Counted from the first letter of the stretch, positions 1 through 8,870 are shown. The stretch is 64,000 nt of DNA from Lentibacillus populi (GCA_014642895.1 BMJD01000001.1:124001-188000), one strand, 5' to 3'. Notes: generated from the letters alone by a model not told the origin. Numbers and translations: made by a program.

Positions 1-59
1 TTGATTTTCATATCGTGAGAGGCTATAATACGACTTATATTATTATTTATTAGGATAAT

Positions 60-318
60 AAGTAAGGATAAGGACAAGATCATTTGCCTATTGTATAAAC
101 AAGAGATGGGAGCCCGCTGGCTGAAAGCTTCCAATATACAACCGGATGATTACCACCTTTGAACTCTGCTGTCGAACAGATCCAGTAGACAGTAGCGTAC
201 CATCTGCGTTAAAGATGATGAGCCGTAATAATGATTTACGGGAATTAGGGTGGAACCACGTGTTAAGCGCTCGTCCCTTTGCATAGATGCAGAGGGGTGG
301 GCGTTTTTAATTTTTTTA
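60..318 (+). promoter_or_regulatory. T-box leader of thrS with antiterminator and terminator
   Basis: The hallmark T-box sequence GGGTGGAACCACG lies at 248-260, about 95 bases before thrS. It is followed by a terminator whose arms (about 267-303) surround the loop GCATAGATGC and end in a T-rich run. The preceding 190 bases have the usual stem I layout. By family knowledge, uncharged tRNA-Thr pairs with the leader and stabilises the antiterminator, turning on threonyl-tRNA synthetase when threonine is short. An ACC triplet near 152-154 is a plausible specifier, but I did not fold the leader. Confidence 0.9.
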
Positions 319-353
319 AAAATCGTTTTAATAAATGATAAGGAGCGATAATC

Positions 354-2300
354 ATGGCAGCAGACATTGCAATTATTTTCCCTGACGGTGCTGAAAAAGG
401 ATTTCCTTTTGGGACAACTGGAGAGGATATAGCAGCAACTATTTCCCCCGGATTAAAAAAGCAGGCACTTGCCATTAAGCTTGATGGCAAGCTGTACGAT
501 TTAAAGCGAGAATTACCTCATGGTGGGGCAATTGAAATTATTACGTATAAAAACAAAGAAGGCATTGACATTGAACGGCATTCCGCAGCGCACTTAATGG
601 CACAGGCGATTAAACGTTTGTACGGAAAGGTTCAATTTGGTGTTGGCCCGGTCATCGAAGAAGGGTTTTATTACGACATGGACATGGAGCATACGATTAC
701 CCCAGAAGACCTGCCAAAAATTGAAAAAGAAATGCGCAAGATTGTCGATGAGAACCTGGAAATTGAGCGAATCGAGGTTACCCGTCAAGAAGCGAAGGAT
801 ATGTTCCGGGGAATTGGTGATGAGCTGAAGCTCGAATTGATTGATGCCATTCCGGAAGATGAACAGGTAACGATCTACAAGCAAGGAGAGTTTTTTGATC
901 TTTGCCGGGGTGTACATGTTCCATCGACAAGCAAAATCAAGGCATTTAAATTATTGAGTATCTCGGGAGCGTATTGGCGTGGAGACAGCAATAATCAGCA
1001 ACTGCAGCGGATTTATGGAACTGCTTTTGAAAAACAAAGCCAGGTGGACGACTATTTGCGGATATTGGAAGAGCGAAAAGAACGCGATCATCGTAAACTT
1101 GGAAAAGAATTAGGGATTTTTACCGTTTCCCAAAAGGTTGGTCAAGGACTGCCGTTATGGCTGCCAAAAGGCGCGACGATTCGCCGCCAAATTGAGCGTT
1201 ATATCGTTGATTTGGAAGAGCGGTTGGGCTATAACCATGTATATACACCGGTATTGGGCAGTATCGATTTATATAAAACGAGTGGACATCTGGATCATTA
1301 TGATGACGACATGTTTCCGGTAATGGAAATGGACAACGAAGATTTGGTTCTCCGTCCAATGAACTGCCCGCACCATATGATGGTATATAAAAATCAGTTG
1401 TACAGCTATCGGAATTTGCCAGTCAGGATTGCGGAGCTTGGTACAATGCATCGGTATGAAATGTCCGGGGCTTTGGCCGGTCTGCAACGTGTGCGGGCAA
1501 TGACGCTGAATGATGCCCATATCTTTGCCCGTCCAGATCAGTTAAAGGACGAATTTATTCGTGTAGTTGAACTTGTTCAAAAAGTGTATCAAGATTTCGG
1601 TATTGAAGACTATTACTTCCGCCTCTCATACCGTGATCCGGAAGATAAAGAAAAGTATATCGATAATGATGAGATGTGGGAAAAAGCCCAATCCATGCTG
1701 AAGGAAACGATGGAGGAGATGGGCGTCGACTATGTGGAAGCAATTGGAGAGGCAGCTTTTTATGGTCCAAAGCTTGACGTACAGGTAAAAACAGCCATTG
1801 GTAAAGACGAAACATTGTCGACTGTTCAGATTGATTATCAGCTACCGGAACGCTTTGACTTGACCTATATTGGTGAGGATGGAAAAGAACATCGCCCAGT
1901 TGTCATCCATCGTGGTGTCGTTTCCACAATGGAACGATTTGTTGCCTTTCTTCTTGAGGAATACAAAGGTGCCTTTCCAACATGGCTGGCACCAGTACAG
2001 GCAAAAGTTATTCCAGTTTCTCCACAGGCACATTTGGACTATGCGAAAAGGGTTGCGGATAAGCTGAGACTTAGCGGTGTCCGGGTTGAAGTAGACGAGC
2101 GCGATGAGAAGATTGGCTACAAAATCCGTGAAGCCCAAACACAAAAGATTCCATTTTCCTTAGTATTAGGTGATAAGGAAATGAATGATGACGCTGTTAA
2201 TGTAAGGAGATATGGGGAAAAACAGTCCGAGACGATGTCTTATGAAGCGTTTGAACAAATTATAACGGAAGAAATTACCGAGAAGAAATTGCGGAAATAA
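354..2300 (+). CDS. thrS: Threonyl-tRNA synthetase
   Basis: Cytoplasmic class II synthetase that attaches threonine to tRNA-Thr. In order it shows an N-terminal TGS domain (about residues 5-65), an editing domain with the metal-type motif HSAAH and CRGVHV, and the catalytic core. The core has the zinc-site motif MNCPHH, motif 2 around [16 protein letters not shown], and motif 3 ending in [16 protein letters not shown]. An anticodon-binding domain fills the last 110 residues. The 648-residue length is normal for Bacillus ThrS. The start is preceded by AAGGAG. The gene stands alone behind its T-box leader, with no partner gene in the transcript. Confidence 0.98.
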   Translation: MAADIAIIFPDGAEKGFPFGTTGEDIAATISPGLKKQALAIKLDGKLYDLKRELPHGGAIEIITYKNKEGIDIERHSAAHLMAQAIKRLYGKVQFGVGPVIEEGFYYDMDMEHTITPEDLPKIEKEMRKIVDENLEIERIEVTRQEAKDMFRGIGDELKLELIDAIPEDEQVTIYKQGEFFDLCRGVHVPSTSKIKAFKLLSISGAYWRGDSNNQQLQRIYGTAFEKQSQVDDYLRILEERKERDHRKLGKELGIFTVSQKVGQGLPLWLPKGATIRRQIERYIVDLEERLGYNHVYTPVLGSIDLYKTSGHLDHYDDDMFPVMEMDNEDLVLRPMNCPHHMMVYKNQLYSYRNLPVRIAELGTMHRYEMSGALAGLQRVRAMTLNDAHIFARPDQLKDEFIRVVELVQKVYQDFGIEDYYFRLSYRDPEDKEKYIDNDEMWEKAQSMLKETMEEMGVDYVEAIGEAAFYGPKLDVQVKTAIGKDETLSTVQIDYQLPERFDLTYIGEDGKEHRPVVIHRGVVSTMERFVAFLLEEYKGAFPTWLAPVQAKVIPVSPQAHLDYAKRVADKLRLSGVRVEVDERDEKIGYKIREAQTQKIPFSLVLGDKEMNDDAVNVRRYGEKQSETMSYEAFEQIITEEITEKKLRK

Positions 2301-2309
2301 TAATGATAC

Positions 2310-2354
2310 CCTCTTTCCAAGTGAATAGGTTAGCGTATTTACTTGGAAGGGGGA
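2310..2354 (+). terminator. Hairpin after thrS
   Basis: The arms CTTTCCAAGT (about 2314-2323) and ACTTGGAAGG (2341-2350) pair around a 17-base loop just after the thrS stop. There is no clear T-run after the hairpin, so termination efficiency is uncertain. It may instead protect the 3' end. Confidence 0.4.
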
Positions 2355-2363
2355 AGCTATGTA

Positions 2364-2392
2364 TTGACATATACATTATTCGATGTTATTCT
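2364..2392 (+). promoter_or_regulatory. Sigma-A promoter of infC-rpmI-rplT
   Basis: TTGACA (2364-2369) and TATTCT (2387-2392) are separated by 17 bases. This near-consensus promoter lies about 210 bases upstream of the infC start and defines a long leader. Confidence 0.8.
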
Positions 2393-2399
2393 ATAAAAG

Positions 2400-2586
2400 C
2401 TGAATCAAAACTTAATGATCGATAGACAAGTAGAAGCACCCGCTTCTCACCTGTTCGACGCTTTATGCTGTTGACTGGTCCGATAATTTTCAAATAGACT
2501 ATTGGGAACGTGTGGGTGCATCTGTGTACCGACACATTTTTTATGTAAATGAATCAACTTGTCAACGATTATAGTTAAAAAATTTT
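2400..2586 (+). promoter_or_regulatory. L20-type autoregulatory leader of infC-rpmI-rplT
   Basis: A leader of about 190 bases separates the promoter from infC. GCACCCGC near 2437 can pair over a long range with GTGGGTGC near 2513, and a short hairpin plus six Ts follows (TGTG, ACCGA, CACA, about 2522-2541). In B. subtilis the same operon is attenuated by binding of ribosomal protein L20 to such a leader. Position, length and pairing fit that model; the L20-binding mimicry itself was not checked. Confidence 0.6.
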
Positions 2587-2600
2587 GGAGGTGGCTGGCT

Positions 2601-3116
2601 ATTAGCAAAGATATGAACGTTAATGAGAAAATTCGTGCTCGGGAAGTGCGATTAATTGATTCGAATGGTGATCAACTTGGAGTGAAATCACGTAATGAAG
2701 CATTGGATATTGCTGCAAAACGGAATTTGGATTTAGTTCTGGTTGCTCCAAATGCGAAACCACCAGTGTGCCGAATCATGGATTACGGGAAATACCGCTA
2801 TGAACAACAGAAGAAAGACAAAGAAGCACGTAAAAAACAAAAAATTATTAACGTAAAAGAAGTTCGCTTTACACCAGGAATCGGTGATCATGATTTTAAT
2901 ACCAAATTAAAAAATGCTCGTAAATTCCTTGAAAAAGGCGACAAAGTAAAGGCTTCGGTTCGCTTTCGCGGTCGTGCCATTACGCACAAGGAGCTTGGCC
3001 AAGAGGTTTTAGATCGTTTAGCTGAAGAGGTGAAAGATATTTCAACAGTGGAATCCAAGGCTAAAATGGAAGGCCGTAACATGTTTATCATGCTTGCTCC
3101 AATTAACGATAAATAA
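2601..3116 (+). CDS. infC: Translation initiation factor IF-3, AUU start
   Basis: IF-3 binds the 30S subunit and monitors start-codon and initiator-tRNA selection. Both domains are present: the N-terminal part through [15 protein letters not shown] and the C-terminal part with [15 protein letters not shown]. The reading frame is open further upstream, but the protein family begins at ISKDM. An ATT codon here follows a strong ribosome site GGAGGTGG (2587-2594) with 6 bases of spacing. The rare AUU start is a known means of IF-3 autoregulation. The product is 171 residues, the usual length. First gene of infC-rpmI-rplT. Confidence 0.95.
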   Translation: MSKDMNVNEKIRAREVRLIDSNGDQLGVKSRNEALDIAAKRNLDLVLVAPNAKPPVCRIMDYGKYRYEQQKKDKEARKKQKIINVKEVRFTPGIGDHDFNTKLKNARKFLEKGDKVKASVRFRGRAITHKELGQEVLDRLAEEVKDISTVESKAKMEGRNMFIMLAPINDK

Positions 3117-3134
3117 TTCTGGGAGGAAATTTAC

Positions 3135-3332
3135 ATGCCTAAAATGAAAACCCACAAAGGTTCACAAAAACGCTTTAAACGAACAGGTTCTGGAAAACTG
3201 AAACGTTCACATGCATATACAAGTCATATGTTTGTCCATAAATCACAAAAACAAAAACGCAAATTACGTAAATCTGCACTTGTATCCTCTGGAGACTATA
3301 AGCGGATTAAATCAATGCTTCCGTATAAATAA
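3135..3332 (+). CDS. rpmI: 50S ribosomal protein L35
   Basis: Small, very basic 65-residue protein beginning [20 protein letters not shown], the typical L35 start, and ending KSMLPYK. It sits 18 bases after infC with a GGGAGG ribosome site. The downstream gap to rplT is unusually long (127 bases) because a fragment of a dispersed repeat lies in it. Confidence 0.97.
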   Translation: MPKMKTHKGSQKRFKRTGSGKLKRSHAYTSHMFVHKSQKQKRKLRKSALVSSGDYKRIKSMLPYK

Positions 3333-3335
3333 GGG

Positions 3336-3392
3336 AGCCGGACGTGGCCTACTCTGCCGAGAGCAGAATACAGCCTAAATTTGTATATTTTC
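3336..3392 (+). repeat. Family A repeat, terminal fragment inside the rpmI-rplT gap
   Basis: The stretch beginning GAGCCGGACGTGGCCTAC and running through an AAATTTGTATATTTTCTT-like tail is the reverse complement of the outer end of the copy at 18501-18560. Only the right end and tail of family A remain. It sits between two ribosomal protein genes of one operon. Confidence 0.75.
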
Positions 3393-3459
3393 TTAGCTTG
3401 TGAAAAGCGTGCAATTAAACTATTTGAGATACAGGTACTTGTATTAGGAGGGAATTATT

Positions 3460-3816
3460 ATGCCACGTGTAAAAGGTGGAACGGTTACGCGCAAACGTCG
3501 TAAACGCGTATTAAAATTAGCTAAAGGTTATTATGGTTCAAAAAGAACGTTATTTAAAACAGCAAAACAGCAAGTAATCAAATCAGGTCAATATGCATAT
3601 CGTGACCGCAGACAAAAGAAACGTGAATTCCGCAAGCTTTGGATTGCACGTATTAATGCTGCAGCACGTATGAATGACATTTCATACAGCAAACTAATGC
3701 ATGGTCTAAAAGTAGCTGGTATTGAAGTAAACCGTAAAATGCTGTCAGATCTTGCTATCAATGATGAACAAGCATTTACACAACTTGCTGATAAAGCAAA
3801 AGCAGCATTAAAATAG
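3460..3816 (+). CDS. rplT: 50S ribosomal protein L20
   Basis: 118-residue basic protein starting [16 protein letters not shown] with the conserved YYGSKR and INAAAR stretches. It builds the early 50S assembly core and, in Bacillus, represses its own operon by binding the leader RNA. A good AGGAGGG ribosome site precedes the ATG. Last gene of the operon, followed by a strong terminator. Confidence 0.97.
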   Translation: MPRVKGGTVTRKRRKRVLKLAKGYYGSKRTLFKTAKQQVIKSGQYAYRDRRQKKREFRKLWIARINAAARMNDISYSKLMHGLKVAGIEVNRKMLSDLAINDEQAFTQLADKAKAALK

Positions 3817-3827
3817 ATTGGAAAATG

Positions 3828-3862
3828 ATGGCCAAATCCAAAACGGGTTTGGTCATTTATTT
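3828..3862 (+). terminator. Intrinsic terminator of infC-rpmI-rplT
   Basis: ATGGCCAAATCC (3828-3839) pairs with GGGTTTGGTCAT (3845-3856), followed by a T-rich tail, 12 bases after rplT. Confidence 0.85.
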
Positions 3863-3865
3863 AAA

Positions 3866-4067
3866 GTAAAGAAAGTATATAATTTTAGCGATATTAATTC
3901 ACGATCAAGAAAGGCCATGTCCAGCTCCAGCGCCCAGCAACTAGCAAACTTCACACTCCTTCACTACGATAAGTCAACATCGGTTCGCTTCCAGCTCACC
4001 GTGTTTCCTTTATCTCATTGCGGAGTGCTCCAGTTTGTACGTTGCTAAACGGGCGCTTGCGCTTTTC
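3866..4067 (-). repeat. Family A repeat, short form
   Basis: Short form in reverse orientation between the rplT terminator and ysdA. The tail GTAAAGAAAGTATATAATTT (3866-3885) is followed by the CCAGCTCCAGCGCCCAGC right arm, the ATAAGTCAACATCGGTTCGC core and the tip hairpin GGGCGCTTGCGC. Its closing stem, read in element orientation, is AGCAAC with GTTGCT, a compensated variant of the AGCGGC/GCCGCT pair in other copies. Confidence 0.9.
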
Positions 4068-4091
4068 TTATTACGTACTGGAGGAAATGCA

Positions 4092-4355
4092 ATGCATATA
4101 TCTATTTTGTGTTTAACCCTAATAAATGTAATCGGGTTTGTACTGATGGGAACCGATAAGCAAAGGGCGATAAAGCATAAATGGCGGATTTCTGAAAAAA
4201 CATTGTGGATTACCGCGATTATTGGTGGAGCTCTCGGTTCATATGCCGGAATGAAGACGTTTCATCACAAAACAAAACACCGGACGTTTCAAATAGGTAT
4301 GCCATTGATTTTGTCCCTTCAGGCAGTACTATTTATCTTTCTTACAGTGTCATAA
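4092..4355 (+). CDS. ysdA: DUF1294 membrane protein YsdA
   Basis: 87-residue hydrophobic protein with about three membrane segments and the DUF1294 signature MGTDKQRA...WRISEKTL and GGALGSYAGMKTFHHKTKH. Function is unknown in the family. Position after rplT matches B. subtilis ysdA. An upstream in-frame extension runs into the preceding repeat; the ATG at 4092 with GGAGG at 4080-4084 is the supported start. The gene is bracketed by two inverted family A copies. Confidence 0.9.
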   Translation: MHISILCLTLINVIGFVLMGTDKQRAIKHKWRISEKTLWITAIIGGALGSYAGMKTFHHKTKHRTFQIGMPLILSLQAVLFIFLTVS

Positions 4356-4393
4356 AGGCTCGTCTCTTGTCATATACATGTACTAATCGTTAT

Positions 4394-4597
4394 GAACAAA
4401 GGCGGAAGCGCCCGTTTAGAGGCGTATGTGCTGGATTGAACCGTAGGAGATAAAGGAAACACGGTGAGCTGGAAGCGAACCGATGTTGACTTATCGTACG
4501 GAGGTGAAGGAAGCACACTAGCCTCTGGGCGCTGGAGCCGGACGTGGCATTTTCTGGTAAAGACTTCATATAACTATAAATTATATACTTTCTTTAC
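4394..4597 (+). repeat. Family A repeat, short form
   Basis: Forward copy from GAACAAAGGCGGAAGCGCCC to the tail AAATTATATACTTTCTTTAC (4578-4597). The tail is a perfect 20-base inverted match to 3866-3885, so ysdA lies between mirror-image copies. Its closing stem is AGAGGC with GCCTCT, another compensated variant. Confidence 0.92.
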
Positions 4598-4644
4598 AAT
4601 GGAAAGAGTTTGCCCACAGACACTAGCTAAGAAGGAGGAATATC

Positions 4645-5217
4645 ATGGAACTGTTTGGTAATTATCTCATGACGATTATCGAAACAGGTGGATTATTTGC
4701 ACCAATTTTATTTATTAGCTTTCATTTATTACGCCCATTATTCTTTCTTCCTGTTGTATTTATTTGTGTATCCGGAGGTATTTTATTTGGGACAGTGGCT
4801 GGTACCTTGTATTCCCTTATTGGTATTACATTATCCAGTGTACTGTTTTATGGAATTATTCGCTGGATGCCAAAAACGTACAACCGACTTGTCAGCATGA
4901 AGCAGAAGATTATTGGGAAACAAACCGATTTTACGACCTCACAAATCGCCGTATTAAGACTTGTGCCATTTATTCATTTTCATCTGTTATCGTTATGTTT
5001 AATCCAAATAACTGCAGGTTTTAAAGATTATGCGAAGTCATCATTATTCTCAAACATTCCATTGGCGTTTGTCTACACGTCCATCGGTCAATGGATTGCA
5101 AGCTTGTCCCCTATCTATATCTCCATGTTTTTAATCGCATTATTGCCGCTTATCTATCTGCTTAGGAGAAAAGAAATTATTATTAAATGGCATGACTTTT
5201 TCCAGGCAAGTACATGA
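4645..5217 (+). CDS. TVP38/TMEM64 (VTT-domain) membrane protein
   Basis: 190-residue protein with about five hydrophobic segments and the glycine-rich stretch CVSGGILFGTVAGTLYSLIG typical of VTT (SNARE-associated/DedA-like) proteins. Relatives are linked to lipid scrambling or to maintaining undecaprenyl and phospholipid distribution; the role of this member is unknown. AAGGAGG precedes the ATG. Its TGA stop shares bases with the first GAACAAA of the next repeat, so the repeat begins exactly at the stop codon. Confidence 0.85.
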   Translation: MELFGNYLMTIIETGGLFAPILFISFHLLRPLFFLPVVFICVSGGILFGTVAGTLYSLIGITLSSVLFYGIIRWMPKTYNRLVSMKQKIIGKQTDFTTSQIAVLRLVPFIHFHLLSLCLIQITAGFKDYAKSSLFSNIPLAFVYTSIGQWIASLSPIYISMFLIALLPLIYLLRRKEIIIKWHDFFQAST

Positions 5218-5368
5218 ACAAAAGCGGAAGTGCCCGGTTAGCGGCGTATGGACTGGACTGAGCCGTAGGAGATAAAGGAAACACGGTGAGCTGGAAGCGA
5301 ACCGATGTTGACTTATCGTACGGAGGCGGGTGTTGTCCACTAGCCGCTGGGCGCTGGAGTTGGACGTG
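5216..5368 (+). repeat. Family A repeat, short form, first unit of a tandem pair
   Basis: 153-bp unit from GAACAAAAGC to GGACGTG, without the AT-rich tail. Closing stem AGCGGC/GCCGCT. It joins head to tail with the next unit; GAACAAAAGC recurs at 5216, 5369 and 5694. Confidence 0.93.
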
Positions 5369-5693
5369 GAACAAAAGCGGAAGTGCCCGGTTAGCGGCTA
5401 GAGGACTCTCGCCCTGCCAAGCAGGGTGGTTCGGTGTTGCTGCGCAAAGCAGCGGTTTTAACCGAACATTCCTACGTAGGAGATAAAGGAAACATGCCCC
5501 TTCATAGGGGTAGACGTGAGTTGGACGCAAAGTCCGTTTTTAGTCGGCCTTCCTCCTTCCTCGAACGAGGGGATGTTCGACTAAGAACGCCACGTCCTGT
5601 GGCAACGCCGAACTGACCTACATCCTGTAGGCCCGACTTATCGTACGGAGGCGGGTGTTGTCCACTAGCTGCTGGGCGCTGGAGCTGGACGTG
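5369..5693 (+). repeat. Family A repeat, long form, second unit of a tandem pair
   Basis: 325-bp unit between direct copies of GAACAAAAGC (5369-5378 and 5694-5703). It carries extra hairpins: CCCTGCCAAGCAGGG, GCTGC-GCAAA-GCAGC inside a GTTCGG/CCGAAC stem, GGAC-GCAAA-GTCC, GCCAC-GTCCT-GTGGC and CCTAC-ATCCT-GTAGG. Several short open frames cross it in different frames, but none looks like a protein. Confidence 0.93.
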
Positions 5694-5713
5694 GAACAAA
5701 AGCACTATTGGAC

Positions 5714-5750
5714 GGAAAAGACGCTCATCTTAAATGAAGGTGAGCGTTTT
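5714..5750. terminator. Bidirectional terminator, repeat block / ysdB
   Basis: AAAAGACGCTCA and TGAGCGTTTT arms flank the loop at about 5716-5750. It has A-runs and T-runs on both sides, and it ends the leftward ysdB transcript. Confidence 0.75.
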
Positions 5751-6142
5751 CACTTAACAGGCGTTATCAACAACTTGTTAATCGGGTGTTTCCATTCGAT
5801 TTGCGCATACGGGTAGCGAATTAATAGTTCTTTTTCCAGAAAATATAAATCATCTCGTGTCAATCCACGCAAATCAAGTGGCTCTGGAGCAGTGATTTGA
5901 ATGGTAACTACTTCAAATGACTGCTCAGTTGTTCCCAAATATTTTTCTCCTTCAAATAAACATCCTTTATAAACAAATTGTAAATTCTTCTTACTATTTT
6001 GTTCCTCATCCAGTAAGAAGAATTCCATTTGTTCCTTGGCAATCTGTAATTTTCGCCGCGGATTCCGAAAGTATTGAAATATTGTATATAGAATGCAGGC
6101 AAGCGCAATGAAAATCAGCACACGAAACAATAATACAATCAT
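5750..6142 (-). CDS. ysdB: YsdB-like sigma-W regulon membrane protein
   Basis: 130-residue protein with one N-terminal membrane helix (about residues 2-22), then FRNPRRKL and a soluble domain. Length, architecture and position between ysdA and the M42 peptidase match B. subtilis YsdB, whose gene belongs to the sigma-W cell-envelope stress regulon. The molecular function is unknown. The start follows GGGGAG. The gene reads opposite to its neighbours and has its own sigma-W-type promoter. Confidence 0.8.
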   Translation of the reverse strand: MIVLLFRVLIFIALACILYTIFQYFRNPRRKLQIAKEQMEFFLLDEEQNSKKNLQFVYKGCLFEGEKYLGTTEQSFEVVTIQITAPEPLDLRGLTRDDLYFLEKELLIRYPYAQIEWKHPINKLLITPVK

Positions 6143-6177
6143 GTTAAACCGTCTCCCCGAAACTTGTTATTCCCTTA

Positions 6178-6204
6178 TACGTATTACAATTCATTTAGGT
6201 TTCA
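6178..6204 (-). promoter_or_regulatory. Sigma-W-type promoter of ysdB
   Basis: On the minus strand, TGAAAC (6204-6199) and CGTATA (from 6181) are 17 bases apart and lie about 37 bases upstream of the ysdB start. This matches the ECF sigma-W pattern TGAAAC-N16/17-CGTA. Confidence 0.75.
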
Positions 6205-6348
6205 CTATATTTCATTTTTTCATGGTACAATCGTAGTAAAACAAAAAGGAGTATTACCAGTGTGTGTTATTAGAGGCTAAAACTTTCCTTCATGCTTGTG
6301 AAAAAGTTATAATAATAGTGAGATAAATAGAAGGAGGCATTCATACAT

Positions 6349-7434
6349 ATGGCAAAGTTGGATGAAACATTAACAATGCTAAAAGATTTAACTGATGCCA
6401 GGGGAATTCCAGGCAACGAAAAAGAAGTGCGAGACGTGATGGAAGGGTATATTAAGCCGTTTGCCGATGAGGTTTTCACAGATAATCTGGGAAGTCTAAT
6501 TGCGAAAAAAACGGGGGACGAAAACGGACCGAAAATCATGATTGCGGGTCATTTGGATGAAGTTGGCTTTATGGTAACCCGAATCGACGACAATGGCTAT
6601 GTTTATTTTCAAACTACTGGCGGCTGGTGGAGCCAAGTTATGCTTGCTCAACGTGTTACCATTATGACGGCAAAAGGCGATGTTACCGGAATCATTGGTT
6701 CAAAACCACCACATATTTTATCTGCCGAAGCACGAAAAAAGCCGGTGGAAATAAAAGATATGTTCATTGATATTGGTGCAAAGAGCAAAGAGGAGGCGAC
6801 TGATTTTGGTGTTCGTCCAGGTAATTCGATTGTACCTTACTTTGAATTTACCCCATTAAAAAATGAAAAAATGCTGTTAGCGAAGGCCTGGGACAACAGG
6901 ATTGGTTGTGCAATTGCCATTGAAGTACTTAAGCAGTTAAAAGATGTCGATCATCCAAATGTTGTATACGGGGTCGGTACGATTCAGGAAGAGGTTGGCC
7001 TGCGTGGTGCACGTACAGCAGCACATAAAATCAAGCCTGATATTGGTTTCGGTGTGGATGTTGGTATTGCTGGAGATATGCCAGGTATTTCGGATAAGGA
7101 AGCAGACAGCAAGCTTGGAGATGGTCCGCAAATTGTTTTATATGATGCATCAATGGTTTCACATAAAGGAGTTCGTGATTTTATTGTTGATACAGCGGAA
7201 GAACACCATATTCCATATCAGTTCACTACTATACCAGGTGGCGGGACAGACTCGGGTTCCATTCATCTGACCGCGAGTGGTGTGCCATCCCTTTCCATTA
7301 CGATTGCAACCCGGTATATCCATTCCCATGCAGCTATTTTACACCGGGATGATTTCGAAAACGCTGTAAAATTAATTGTAGAAGCAGTTAAAAAATTAGA
7401 TCGGGATAAAGCGAATGAGATTATTTTTGCTTGA
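6349..7434 (+). CDS. ysdC: M42 family metallo-aminopeptidase
   Basis: 361-residue cytoplasmic dinuclear zinc/cobalt aminopeptidase of the tetrahedral TET type. Metal and catalytic residues are visible in [10 protein letters not shown] (first His), AWDNRIGC (bridging Asp), [11 protein letters not shown] (Glu-Glu), GVDVG and the late His of YIHSHAA. It probably trims peptides released by larger proteases. A strong AGGAGG precedes the ATG. Monocistronic, ended by a strong terminator. Confidence 0.95.
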   Translation: MAKLDETLTMLKDLTDARGIPGNEKEVRDVMEGYIKPFADEVFTDNLGSLIAKKTGDENGPKIMIAGHLDEVGFMVTRIDDNGYVYFQTTGGWWSQVMLAQRVTIMTAKGDVTGIIGSKPPHILSAEARKKPVEIKDMFIDIGAKSKEEATDFGVRPGNSIVPYFEFTPLKNEKMLLAKAWDNRIGCAIAIEVLKQLKDVDHPNVVYGVGTIQEEVGLRGARTAAHKIKPDIGFGVDVGIAGDMPGISDKEADSKLGDGPQIVLYDASMVSHKGVRDFIVDTAEEHHIPYQFTTIPGGGTDSGSIHLTASGVPSLSITIATRYIHSHAAILHRDDFENAVKLIVEAVKKLDRDKANEIIFA

Positions 7435-7440
7435 ATAAGT

Positions 7441-7480
7441 AAAAAGCGGCAGCAGTTACAATACTGCTGCCGCTTTTTAA
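7441..7480. terminator. Strong bidirectional terminator
   Basis: AAAAAGCGGCAGCAGT pairs perfectly with ACTGCTGCCGCTTTTT around a six-base loop. It serves ysdC and the converging transglycosylase gene. Confidence 0.95.
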
Positions 7481-7517
7481 TTTATTTGTTTTGTATGATT
7501 AACCACATGCAACTTTT

Positions 7518-8132
7518 CTAGGCTAAATATGTATTCATCACTTTCTGTACATACTGTTTTGTTTCGGCAAATGGCGGGATTCCTTGATATTTATCAACAT
7601 TTCCGGGTCCTGCATTATAGGCAGCAATCGCTAATTCCAAATTGCCATCATAGCGGTTAAGCATTTGACTTAAGTATTTTGTACCGCCTTCAATATTTTG
7701 TTGTGGGTCATATGGATTTGTCACTCCTAGACCACGGGCAGTTGCTGGCATCAGTTGCATCAGCCCCAGTGCGCCAGCATAACTTTTAGCATTCGTATTG
7801 TAATTTGATTCTGCTTTGATAACCGAATGAATAAGCCTTGGATCAATACCAAATTTTTCCGCAGCATTGGAGATGATTGCTGTAAAACCTTCATCCATTT
7901 TTTTACGTGTGTTTGCTGTATTCGTATGCATGTCTGGTGCGGGATGACCAGCCGGCTTACTGGATAGCTGTCCCTCGTTGTTTAATGATGCTGCTTGATT
8001 TATTTTTTCCTGCAGCATTTGCTTGAATGCTAAATCAACGATAGGGGAGTTATCAGAAAATGAATTATCCGTTGACGTTAAAATCGACATTGCCTGATAT
8101 TGGATCATCGTTTGTAAATCTTTTATCTCCAT
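7518..8132 (-). CDS. Lytic transglycosylase (SLT domain), CwlQ/YjbJ-like
   Basis: 204 residues. The last 120 form a soluble lytic transglycosylase domain with the catalytic Glu in IKAESNYN, then [17 protein letters not shown] and [13 protein letters not shown]. It cleaves the glycan strand of peptidoglycan, giving 1,6-anhydro ends. The N-terminal part is low-complexity and lacks an obvious signal peptide, as in B. subtilis YjbJ (CwlQ). GGGGGAGAT precedes the ATG. Confidence 0.88.
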   Translation of the reverse strand: MEIKDLQTMIQYQAMSILTSTDNSFSDNSPIVDLAFKQMLQEKINQAASLNNEGQLSSKPAGHPAPDMHTNTANTRKKMDEGFTAIISNAAEKFGIDPRLIHSVIKAESNYNTNAKSYAGALGLMQLMPATARGLGVTNPYDPQQNIEGGTKYLSQMLNRYDGNLELAIAAYNAGPGNVDKYQGIPPFAETKQYVQKVMNTYLA

Positions 8133-8198
8133 TGGAAATCTCCCCCTTCTCTCTCCAGTATTAGTTTACCCGTAAATGGCTGTTATGGCAATAGCTTC

Positions 8199-8870
8199 CT
8201 AGAGTTTGAATACTTCTTTTCCGGATTCCTGTAATACCTCCTGATAAAACGGGTCATTACCAATACAGAAAACACGGTCACATAAACTGATAATTTCATC
8301 CATATCATGCGAAGTATAAAGAATCATCATGCCTTCTTTTTTTGCTCGCCTGTATAAATAGGAACCAATTTCTTTCCGCGACTTTAAATCGATGCCAACA
8401 GTCGGCTCGTCCAGTAATAATAGCAGGGGGTCATGGATAAGCGTGATCGCCAAATTTAATTTTCGTTTCATTCCCCCTGATAAGGTTTTTACCGAGTCCT
8501 GCCAAATTTCCAATTTCATATCCAGGCAAAGCTGTTTTAATTCTTCTTTGCTTTTTTTCTTCCATGCCAGCTTTTCAAAGAAGACCATGTTCTCCTCTAC
8601 GGTGAATTCATCCCATAATGCGATATCCTGGGGGACAAATCCGACCAGTTTGCGAACCTTTTTCCGATTTTCTTTATATGTCAGATTATTTAATGCAATG
8701 GATCCATCTGTTGGATGTAATAGGGTTGCCAGTATTTTCAGCATAGTTGATTTACCTGCGCCATTTTCCCCCACGAGCCCAACAATTTCACCCGGTTTTA
8801 CGGAAAATGAAATGTCCTTTAAGATTTCTTTTTTGCCATAATGTCTTGATAGAGAATTGATGTTAAGCAT
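8199..8870 (-). CDS. ABC transporter ATP-binding protein
   Basis: 223-residue ATPase with Walker A GENGAGKST, signature LSGGM, Walker B LLLLDEPTVG and the switch His in YTSHDMDE. This is the DrrA/NodI-like class that pairs with ABC-2 permeases. The start overlaps the end of the upstream permease gene by 8 bases and has GGAAGGAGG. With the next two genes it forms one exporter; the substrate cannot be read from sequence. Confidence 0.93.
   Translation of the reverse strand: MLNINSLSRHYGKKEILKDISFSVKPGEIVGLVGENGAGKSTMLKILATLLHPTDGSIALNNLTYKENRKKVRKLVGFVPQDIALWDEFTVEENMVFFEKLAWKKKSKEELKQLCLDMKLEIWQDSVKTLSGGMKRKLNLAITLIHDPLLLLLDEPTVGIDLKSRKEIGSYLYRRAKKEGMMILYTSHDMDEIISLCDRVFCIGNDPFYQEVLQESGKEVFKL

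Noticed and set aside
3866-3885. Repeat tail with TATAAT considered as a promoter firing into each element
   Set aside because: No consistent -35 box accompanies the TATAAT-like sequence, and other copies have TATAAA or more decayed versions, so I cannot support promoter activity.
3818-4048. 76-codon frame after rplT
   Set aside because: It spans the rplT terminator and the family A repeat, so it is not coding.
3866-4597. Composite transposon carrying ysdA
   Set aside because: ysdA is in its ancestral position after rplT, there is no transposase, and no target duplication is visible outside the ends.
5183-5705. Several overlapping open frames of 60-115 codons on both strands across the tandem family A units
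   Set aside because: They are translations of hairpin repeats. The same nonsense peptides recur at every family A copy in different frames and lack ribosome sites.
8392-8841. 149-codon frame opposite the ABC ATPase gene
   Set aside because: It is the antisense shadow of a clear ATPase with all motifs intact, and it has no ribosome site.
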